Below the pieces are notes generated by a model. That model was given only the letters and a program-made list of their open reading frames with translations. It made no database searches and had not been told where the DNA came from. From NCBI GenBank assembly GCA_020025915.1, contig JAHHRH010000048.1, positions 1-10,330 on the forward strand: a stretch of DNA of 10,330 bases. Reading direction: 5' to 3'. Below are positions 1 through 5,671 of the stretch, piece by piece. How positions within the stretch are numbered: the first letter of the stretch is position 1; every line of letters starts with the position of its first letter. Source of the DNA: Sutterella sp. Lineage in GTDB: Bacteria > Pseudomonadota > Gammaproteobacteria > Burkholderiales > Burkholderiaceae_F. The position numbers and the translations under genes were made by a program.

Positions 1-161
1 TTAGAGGCGGGTCAATTTTGGTCGTTTAGTGGGATATTAATCTGTCGCGTAACAGAAGCCCTAAAGCCAGTCTGCTAAACCAAACAAAATACACATCTAC
101 AGATGTCTCACTTCGAGCTTGGGTCTTTTGCATATTTGACACGATGGACGCATAAGTCGAA

Positions 162-177
162 GTCAATGGATTTTGAC
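162..177. promoter_or_regulatory. Possible operator, GTCAA-N6-TTGAC
   Basis: Five-base inverted arms GTCAA (162-166) and TTGAC (173-177) overlap the -35 box of the promoter just downstream. The larger string AGTCAATG-GA-TTTTGAC recurs at 3481-3495 without the GA, upstream of traI. Recurrence before two transcription units, plus the overlap with a -35 box, fits a regulator binding site. No regulator gene lies in the window, so its identity is unknown. Confidence 0.35.
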
Positions 178-201
178 AAACGCAACAAGTGTTGGTATGG
201 T
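173..201 (+). promoter_or_regulatory. Sigma70-type promoter for the cobS-like gene
   Basis: A perfect -35 box TTGACA (173-178) is separated by 17 bases from TATGGT (196-201, four of six matches to TATAAT). A TG dinucleotide at 193-194 makes it an extended -10. Transcription would start near 208 and leave a leader of roughly 180 nt before the ATG at 387. The -35 box forms one arm of an inverted repeat (162-177), so a protein bound there could block or guide RNA polymerase. A second TTGACA at 136-141 has no good -10 box. Confidence 0.6.
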
Positions 202-386
202 TAGCTTGCTTTATGCTGCACTGGCATGTTGCAGACTCCGGTCATCCATGCTTAACGAGTGGACTTCACTCAATCTATCTACGACACCCACGAGGGCGAT
301 TGTCCTCGGGGCTCTGTTATATACAGGGGTTTGATGGTCAGTCATCCCCGTGGTTTTCTTTAACCTCTTTTTTTAAAGGAAATCTC

Positions 387-1463
387 ATGACTAACCATCC
401 TCTCATTGCTCCTGAACTCATCAGAGTCTCGGCCTCCCAATTTGGCAACCATCTCGCCGACCAACGTGACTGCCTGGGTTACAACGTCAAAACGCTACCG
501 ACTTTTGCTCGCAGCCGCATTCCGACCAATCACCCCAACCATTGGTTTACGTCTGAACACTATCGCCACATAGCGCTCTGGTGGACGCTCGCCAAAGGTG
601 AACCGATCTACATTTCCGGCCCTTCGGGTTCCGGCAAAACAAGTACCGCTATGCAGTTCTGTGCTCGTCTCGGGGTTCCCGTGGTGAGTGTCACTGCACG
701 AGCGCGTATGGATCGACGTGAATTGATTGGACACTGGGCTGTGAAAGGTGGGGAAACCGTTTGGATTGACGGTCCTGCCTTGCTCGCTTGGAAGTACGGT
801 TGGGTTCTTCTCATTAATGAATTTTCAGCCGCGCCCGCAGATATGTGGGTGAGTTGTAATGACATTTTGGAAGGTTTGCCGTTGGATAACGGTGCAACGG
901 GTGAACTCGTGCATCCTCAGCCGATGACGCGTGTGATTGTCACAGACAATACGCGTGGTCATTCGTCTGAAATTGATGACGGGTTCTTTGGTCGTCAGAT
1001 TCAAGACCGATCAGTCATTGATCGTTTTTGGCATCTACGCATGGAGGGTTTAACCCCCGATGAAGAAGCGAAGCTTCTTGCCAAGACCGCGCCACAAGAC
1101 CTCATCGAGGGCTTTGAGGACAACGCGTTAGAAGCACTTTATAGTGCCTTAGCGCGTATTGGAGCGGATAGCCGCTCTCAGGCTCAAACACAAACTATTG
1201 GGTTTGAGTCTCACGTTGTACCATTCTCGCACCGCGTTTTACGACGCTTACGAGATATGCTACTTGATGCTGCCACACAGCCTGGTGGCGAAAATGCCAG
1301 CGCGCAAGTGCGTCGCCTCACGCGAATCGCTTTAGCTGAATCTTTGGATTCAACGGCGAGTGAAGCGGCACAAACACTAGTTGAAACCACGATCGGGGAT
1401 TTGGTTCATGACCTTAGGGTTGCAAGAGCCAAAGCTATCCACGGCGTGACTTTAGCTGGTTAA
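387..1463 (+). CDS. CobS/MoxR-like AAA+ ATPase of a conjugative element
   Basis: 358 aa. I chose ATG 387 because AAAGGA (375-380) lies 6 nt upstream and the open frame before it overlaps the promoter. The protein has a Walker A GPSGSGKT (78-85; K84), a Walker B-like LLINEF where N144-E145 replaces the usual DE, a sensor-1-like stretch IVTDNT, and an arginine-rich DRSVIDRFW segment placed like an arginine finger, followed by a helical C-terminal lid. The pattern GPALLAWKYG...INEF...LEGLPLD...DRFW is that of the CobS-like ATPases of phages and conjugative elements, where NE instead of DE is, as I recall, common. True CobS drives magnesium or cobalt insertion with CobT, but nothing here suggests cobalamin synthesis. 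It is paired with the CobT-like VWA gene at 1649. SXT/R391 and IncA/C elements carry comparable genes of unknown role. The likely activity is ATP-driven remodelling of an unknown substrate in the cytoplasm. Confidence 0.85.
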   Translation: MTNHPLIAPELIRVSASQFGNHLADQRDCLGYNVKTLPTFARSRIPTNHPNHWFTSEHYRHIALWWTLAKGEPIYISGPSGSGKTSTAMQFCARLGVPVVSVTARARMDRRELIGHWAVKGGETVWIDGPALLAWKYGWVLLINEFSAAPADMWVSCNDILEGLPLDNGATGELVHPQPMTRVIVTDNTRGHSSEIDDGFFGRQIQDRSVIDRFWHLRMEGLTPDEEAKLLAKTAPQDLIEGFEDNALEALYSALARIGADSRSQAQTQTIGFESHVVPFSHRVLRRLRDMLLDAATQPGGENASAQVRRLTRIALAESLDSTASEAAQTLVETTIGDLVHDLRVARAKAIHGVTLAG

Positions 1464-1479
1464 TCAACCCAACTAACCC

Positions 1480-1496
1480 TCGGACGTTTTGTCCGA
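1480..1496 (+). repeat. Small stem-loop after the cobS-like gene
   Basis: TCGGAC (1480-1485) and GTCCGA (1491-1496) form a perfect 6-bp stem with the loop GTTTT, 16 nt past the stop codon. No T-run follows, so it is not a terminator on its own. It could protect the 3' end of the transcript. Confidence 0.4.
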
Positions 1497-1508
1497 CATA
1501 CCTAGAAA

Positions 1509-1550
1509 GGGGACAAATCCCTTTTCTGGGGCGTGTCCCCATTTTTTATT
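1509..1550 (+). terminator. Probable intrinsic terminator or attenuator between the cobS-like and cobT-like genes
   Basis: GGGGACA (1509-1515) pairs with TGTCCCC (1534-1540), with an inner CCC/GGG pairing (1519-1521 with 1528-1530). A T-rich tract ATTTTTTATTT follows directly. A competing hairpin, AGAAAGGG (1504-1511) with CCCTTTTCT (1519-1527, one extra T), shares the first G bases and cannot form at the same time. That is the arrangement expected of an attenuator, which would let expression of the VWA gene be adjusted relative to the ATPase gene. Attenuation is inference; the base pairings are seen. Confidence 0.55.
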
Positions 1551-1566
1551 TAATGGAGATACGCCA

Positions 1567-1656
1567 ATGTGTATTTGGATGAAATCGTTCGCAACCAAAG
1601 GGAACCGTTCGTTTGTAGTCAAGACCGCCTCTACATCGGAGGTGCGTCATGGCTAA
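1567..1656 (+). CDS. Possible 29-aa leader peptide overlapping the VWA gene
   Basis: This small ORF begins at ATG 1567, with GGAG (1555-1558) 8 nt upstream, and ends at TAA 1654-1656. It overlaps the start of the VWA gene (ATG 1649) by 8 nt, and the strong Shine-Dalgarno of that gene (1638-1643) lies inside it. The peptide starts MCIWMKSFATKG and resembles nothing I know. The good ribosome site, the position just after the terminator-like hairpin and the stop-start overlap suggest translational coupling. It could equally be a chance ORF; no homology supports it. Confidence 0.35.
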   Translation: MCIWMKSFATKGNRSFVVKTASTSEVRHG

Positions 1657-3466
1657 GGACAACGCACTTAATGAGCATCAACGTCGACTCAAGGCAGAAA
1701 GCGTGAAACGCGAAAAAGCCGCTCGTGCCACGGAAGTGGTAGAAAAAATGTTCGACGAAGATGTTTGTCGAGCGACTGGCCGCACCCTAGAAGGCGCTGC
1801 ACCCTTGGTATTCCAAGCGATGTGTCGTCGAGAAGGGATTCGTGTTTACTTCACCCACTCACCCATGACCGACGGTCACGGGATTTGGCTGGGTAGCTTG
1901 GATCTCACGAGTCCTTTGGCATCGGTCTTTGTCTACGGGCACGGTTGCCATGAGCGCCACCATGTCGTCTATACAGACTTCAAGGCGTTTCAGGAAATCG
2001 ACAATCGAGCGATCCATGCGATTGCGAACATCTTTGAAGACGTTCGTATTGACCGCTTGGGTAGCAAAGACTATGCTGGGTACTTACTTTGGCGTCGTGC
2101 CTTATTGATGGCCATCAAAGCATCTGGCGAAGCCGGTTGGGCAGAGCCCGACAACTTGAGCTTCGCAGGGCTCCTTAACTTTTGGTTGCTTCTCACATTA
2201 GAAGTGGATCAATTGGATATGGAGTGCCTTGAAGAAGACCGTCAAAGGCTTGACGAATGCGTGCGTGACCAATTTGGTGATGCTTTTGCGAACAGTGTCT
2301 TAGGCATGGTTCGTAGCGCTTATCCTTTGGCCAACACTACGTCTGCGGTGTGCCTGGCTAAACGCGTTTGGGCAACCATTAAACGTGCATCGACTCGAGC
2401 ACGTAAAGCGCTTGAGTCTTTTGAACCCGACGTCGAAGAAAGGAGCGATGCGCTGGAATTCCAGGGCTCACTTTTTGATGACAATGGGGTCGTGACGTTA
2501 TTGGGTGACCCGCGTAGCCACCGTCCAGGCTTTGCCGAACTTCACAAGGTAGCCCGCTGCTTAAAAGGGCTTCTTGAGAGTGACGGCTGGGAGTGCGTCA
2601 ACGCAACGTTTAATAACTTCAGGCAAATCCTTCAAAATTCGCAATTCAATAATACCGATGAGTCGGTAGGTGATATGCGACCCAACTTTGCGTCGCAAGA
2701 CGATTACCATTGTTTGGATCCGAAGGTGGCTGAAGAACAAACGGCTGCATTTAGAGCGATGTGGGCAACTTCAGGCTCCATGAAACGGCTCTTTCAAAAT
2801 GCGCTTACGCATCTAGTGCCAACGCCCGTACGGTTACACCATATGGGCGATGAGCTCGATGATGATGCGCTTGCATTGATGCCCACTGGCGAAGACCGTG
2901 TCTTTCGTCATGAGACCCTTTTAATGGGTCGAGATATGGCAGTCGAGATATTGCTCGATACGTCAGGCTCCATGGATCGGCTCCCCATGACAGAAGCTAA
3001 AGTCACCGCATTGCGGTGTATGGAAGCCTGTCGTGCAACGCCTGGGATGAAAGCCTCCCTGTCGCTATTTCCTGGTGCAGGGTACCGTGGCATTACCACG
3101 GCAGCGACCTTTGAAACGTCTCTACGTGAAGCGGCCTCTCGCATTGAGTTTATTGATGGCTTTGGGTCTACACCCATCCTTCAAGCGCTTTATTGCTCGG
3201 GACTTACGCTCAACGCTCGTTCTGAGCCAGCCAAAGTGATCTTCGTCATTACGGATGGTCGCTTTGATACCGAATCTGTGACGTCCATGATCCAAGACCT
3301 AAAGGTCTGTGGCATTCATGTCGCTATGGTTGGTATTGGTTCAGACTGTACGCCTTGTGGCGCACATACAGCAACGGTCGAGAGTACCAAAGACCTCGCA
3401 AAAGCGATGTCCGGCCTATTGAGCCAACTCTCTCGCACCTTACGTTTAGGCTCGCAAAAAGTCTAA
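1649..3466 (+). CDS. CobT-like VWA-domain protein with HExxH motif
   Basis: 605 aa. The start is well set: GGAGGT (1638-1643) lies 5 nt before ATG 1649. After a charged N-terminal helix comes an HExxH sequence (H101-E-R-H-H105) followed by VVYTDF and, about 25 residues on, NIFEDVRID (127-135). This matches the HEagHv..TDF ... EDvRiE layout of CobT-like proteins and could bind a metal. The C-terminal third is a von Willebrand factor A domain with a complete MIDAS: D437-T-S439-G-S441, T508 in GFGSTP, and D536 in VITDGRFD. CobT-like VWA proteins partner with CobS/MoxR AAA+ ATPases, and one is encoded directly upstream, so the pair probably forms one complex in which the VWA part binds the substrate. 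No signal peptide or membrane span is evident, so it is likely cytoplasmic. The substrate and the role in conjugation are unknown. Assignment to true cobaltochelatase is unlikely because no cobalamin genes are nearby. Confidence 0.8.
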   Translation: MAKDNALNEHQRRLKAESVKREKAARATEVVEKMFDEDVCRATGRTLEGAAPLVFQAMCRREGIRVYFTHSPMTDGHGIWLGSLDLTSPLASVFVYGHGCHERHHVVYTDFKAFQEIDNRAIHAIANIFEDVRIDRLGSKDYAGYLLWRRALLMAIKASGEAGWAEPDNLSFAGLLNFWLLLTLEVDQLDMECLEEDRQRLDECVRDQFGDAFANSVLGMVRSAYPLANTTSAVCLAKRVWATIKRASTRARKALESFEPDVEERSDALEFQGSLFDDNGVVTLLGDPRSHRPGFAELHKVARCLKGLLESDGWECVNATFNNFRQILQNSQFNNTDESVGDMRPNFASQDDYHCLDPKVAEEQTAAFRAMWATSGSMKRLFQNALTHLVPTPVRLHHMGDELDDDALALMPTGEDRVFRHETLLMGRDMAVEILLDTSGSMDRLPMTEAKVTALRCMEACRATPGMKASLSLFPGAGYRGITTAATFETSLREAASRIEFIDGFGSTPILQALYCSGLTLNARSEPAKVIFVITDGRFDTESVTSMIQDLKVCGIHVAMVGIGSDCTPCGAHTATVESTKDLAKAMSGLLSQLSRTLRLGSQKV

Positions 3467-3481
3467 AGCGTTTAAGCAAAA

Positions 3482-3495
3482 GTCAATGTTTTGAC
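3482..3495. promoter_or_regulatory. Second copy of the GTCAA/TTGAC motif, upstream of traI
   Basis: GTCAA (3482-3486) and TTGAC (3491-3495) are separated by TGTT. With the flanking bases this reads AGTCAATGTTTTGAC, identical to 161-177 except for two missing bases in the centre. TTGACG could serve as a -35 box, but no fitting -10 box lies 16-18 bases on, so any promoter here would need an activator. Confidence 0.35.
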
Positions 3496-3508
3496 GTTTG
3501 GTATTCGT

Positions 3509-3541
3509 GTTGAAGGCTGTTCATTAGAACACGCCTTCAAT
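3509..3541 (+). repeat. Strong stem-loop between the VWA gene and traI
   Basis: TTGAAGGC-TGTTC (3510-3522) pairs with GAACA-c-GCCTTCAA (3527-3540), giving 13 pairs with one bulged C and the tetraloop ATTA; a G-T pair can be added at the base. No T-run follows directly, although a pyrimidine-rich CTTTCCTTTT lies 11 nt further on. It may act as a weak terminator or 3' end for the cobS/cobT-like transcript, as a processing site, or as an operator. Confidence 0.5.
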
Positions 3542-3554
3542 GCGGAGCCGCTTT

Positions 3555-3572
3555 CCTTTTAAAGCTAAAAGG
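3555..3572 (+). repeat. Small stem-loop just upstream of traI
   Basis: CCTTTT (3555-3560) and AAAAGG (3567-3572) form a 6-bp stem with the loop AAAGCT, ending 26 nt before the predicted traI start. That start has no recognisable Shine-Dalgarno, so structure in this leader may matter for translation. Low-complexity A/T content makes chance pairing possible. Confidence 0.25.
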
Positions 3573-3598
3573 CTTTCCCATCCTATCTACACAGCTTC

Positions 3599-5671
3599 AT
3601 GTCTACCCCTCAACCGCCTAACGAGGGTCAGTCTTGGTACGCAAGACCGTCTAACGTCCCTGAAACACAATTCCTCACGCACTATAGTGCTGGCCCAGAA
3701 CGGTGGGGCTGTCAACCCGAAACAATGGTTGACCATCCACCAGTACATCGCCTTTACCTTCCGTCAGACGACAGTTATCTTCTTTCGCATCCTGCTGACG
3801 CTTCGTATCGAACAATTCTTGCGCCCACCGACCCCGTCAAACTCCTATTACTGCATCGCGCTTTAGTCGAACGCCTTCGCACCGCAATTGGGTCACGTCG
3901 ATTATTTGAACGTCACCTGATGCCCGTCATTGCAGGGTGGGGTGCTATGGTGCAATCCTTGCCGCGTGATGAACGTGGGCTCTGGAGTGGCGCAGATGGC
4001 CTTTTTGAAGCGGGTCTCATGTTTGCGATTGGTGCGCTCTCAGCGATTGACGCGCGTGTGATCGGTACAAACATGGCTCCACGAGCCCGAGACGAATGGA
4101 CGGCACGATTACGTGTTGCAGCGGCCATTGCGGGCATCATTAGTGACAGTCGTAAGCTCGCTCAATTAAAACTCGAAGCCGGCTCTGAGAACCCTAGCAA
4201 CGGTCAGTTTGACGTCATTAGTCAATTTAATCCGTCCGAAGAAACAGCCTTACAGTTTGCAGTGAAGCATATCGGGCGTGTCATGCGATTAACGCGCTAT
4301 ACACCCAAGAAGGCGGCAGGGCGTTTACCCACCGTTTCAGTTGACATCTTACGATTAGTTGTCCCTGTTGATACCCTCAAGTGGTTAGGGGTCACAGAAT
4401 TAGACGACGGTGAAACGGTCTTGACTGCACTCAAAGCGGCTGTTACCTATGCAACGGGCTATACCGATGCAGAACGCATGATCAGTGAAGCCGTTGCACG
4501 TGGTCGAGAATGGGCAACGAACCGTCGTAGTGCTGAAGCAGCACGCCGTGAAGGGTCAAGTCCCTTGATGCGAGGCTTTGCCAGTGTCTTTGAAGCAGAT
4601 TTACGACGGCGCGTATTACATGGTAAGTGGCGATTGAACGACGGTGAATCGCCGATTGTTTGGGCTGAGGACGGGATCTATTTGGCGTGGCCTCGTACGT
4701 TTACTGAAATCACGGCTTCTGCAGAAGACAATTGGCTCTTTAGAGATGTGCCTGATGAACCAAATGTTGCCGCCGACATCTTAGCGTCCGCCGACATGAT
4801 TTTTAGGTCTGAAGCCGGGCACCCTGTTTGGATGACGGACGATCAGGCGCCGTGCCATCGTGGTGCATGGCTTCGTGTCACAGATAGTCAAGGCTTTATT
4901 GCCTTAGCGCGTCGGGCGGCCGACAAGGCGGGCGAGATTCTTCCTCAACCCTTAGCGCCGATTTTTGACAAAGACCTTCGTAAAGAAAACGAAAGCAAAG
5001 CCGCGTTGAAACCCATCTTTTTATGGCGACTTCATTTACCCGGAACGATGGTTGATGACGCTAGGCCACTATTTGACGCCGTTGAACGCATTAATAAAGC
5101 TAAGGTCGGTCAAGTCTTTACGCATCCAGAGGGCCTTTTTGTACCTGAGATCCTTTTGCCTTCTGGCTGGTGGATGGCACCAGGCGACGCAGAACCTGCA
5201 CTGGTGACCGTTGAAGCCCCTATGCACCCCTTGGTCGTGGTGCCTCGTCGGAGTTACGCACGCAAAGTCTTGATGATGAATGAAGGCGCCAAGATTGCCT
5301 GTCAGTTCGATCTGGCGTCTCGGAAGTTGTCTTTAGAGCCTCACGTCTTAGAAGGGATTGTGATTAGCCACGCCTACTTAACGCCCATTGGTCGTTGGCC
5401 AGGATCAGGCGAAACCGAATTGCCGATCCCATCGATCACAGACCTTCAAGCCTTGGATTTAGATGAGCAGACGGTAACACCGAAGGTGATTGTTAGTGAT
5501 GCCCGGATTCTTGATGAGGAAAAGATCGATGACCAAGAGAAGGCCGAAAACACAACGGTTATGGATAGAGAAGTCCCGTCAAAGCCTCAAGTAGATCAAG
5601 AAGACGACTTCAAAGAGGAAGACTTAGATGATGACGACGATTTCGATTGGTCGGAGGAGGATGAACGATGA
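3599..5671 (+). CDS. traI: MOBH relaxase-like TraI with missing catalytic histidines
   Basis: 690 aa. Gene order (followed by traD and DUF4400), size and layout match TraI of SXT/R391 and IncA/C elements, the MOBH relaxase that nicks at oriT. The N-terminal TraI_2-like part (about 45-330) keeps the framework, for example LPSDDSYLL..., ERHLMPVIAGW and GADGLF. As I recall, active relatives read HHHRGAGGLFRHGLEV and LLHDVGK; here the matching stretches are GLWSGADGLFEAGLMF (127-142) and IISDSRK (180-186). The HHH triad, the next histidine (A138) and the H of HD (S182) are thus replaced; D183 stays. The C-terminal winged-helix-type TraI_2_C part is clear (WRLNDGESPIVWAEDGIYLAWP, split over about 342-363). 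A 19-residue very acidic tail (672-690) ends the protein. The ATG at 3599 lacks a Shine-Dalgarno; M43 (3725) is an alternative start. The long intact frame argues against a pseudogene. Either nicking was lost or the catalytic residues are unconventional. Confidence 0.75.
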   Translation: MSTPQPPNEGQSWYARPSNVPETQFLTHYSAGPERWGCQPETMVDHPPVHRLYLPSDDSYLLSHPADASYRTILAPTDPVKLLLLHRALVERLRTAIGSRRLFERHLMPVIAGWGAMVQSLPRDERGLWSGADGLFEAGLMFAIGALSAIDARVIGTNMAPRARDEWTARLRVAAAIAGIISDSRKLAQLKLEAGSENPSNGQFDVISQFNPSEETALQFAVKHIGRVMRLTRYTPKKAAGRLPTVSVDILRLVVPVDTLKWLGVTELDDGETVLTALKAAVTYATGYTDAERMISEAVARGREWATNRRSAEAARREGSSPLMRGFASVFEADLRRRVLHGKWRLNDGESPIVWAEDGIYLAWPRTFTEITASAEDNWLFRDVPDEPNVAADILASADMIFRSEAGHPVWMTDDQAPCHRGAWLRVTDSQGFIALARRAADKAGEILPQPLAPIFDKDLRKENESKAALKPIFLWRLHLPGTMVDDARPLFDAVERINKAKVGQVFTHPEGLFVPEILLPSGWWMAPGDAEPALVTVEAPMHPLVVVPRRSYARKVLMMNEGAKIACQFDLASRKLSLEPHVLEGIVISHAYLTPIGRWPGSGETELPIPSITDLQALDLDEQTVTPKVIVSDARILDEEKIDDQEKAENTTVMDREVPSKPQVDQEDDFKEEDLDDDDDFDWSEEDER

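Larger units (their letters stand above)
1..386. other. Non-coding control region upstream of the cobS-like gene
   Basis: I see no convincing gene in this stretch. Frame 1 is open from base 1 to a stop at 76-78 (25 codons), which could be the tail of a gene lying to the left but is short enough to be chance. The region holds a perfect 14-nt palindrome (93-106, ACATCT-AC-AGATGT), a GTCAA/TTGAC inverted repeat (162-177), a promoter (173-201), and a predicted leader of about 180 nt with small hairpins at 216-234 (CTGCA/TGCAG) and 291-308 (CGAGG/CCTCG). The reading frame of the downstream gene is open back to a GTG at 189, but that codon overlaps the promoter and has no ribosome binding site, so I treat this part as untranslated. 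Confidence 0.55.

Noticed and set aside
189..386. 66-codon N-terminal extension of the cobS-like gene beginning at GTG 189
   Set aside because: It has no ribosome site, overlaps the predicted -10 box, and its sequence resembles no part of the family; ATG 387 has AAAGGA at proper spacing.
816..821. N-E in place of D-E in the Walker B of the CobS-like ATPase, considered as inactivation
   Set aside because: As I recall, NE is common in CobS-like ATPases of phages and conjugative elements; the catalytic glutamate is present.
3540..3866. 108-codon plus-strand ORF overlapping the start of traI
   Set aside because: It has no ribosome site, its sequence looks like translated noise, and the overlapping traI frame matches the family from about residue 45 onward.
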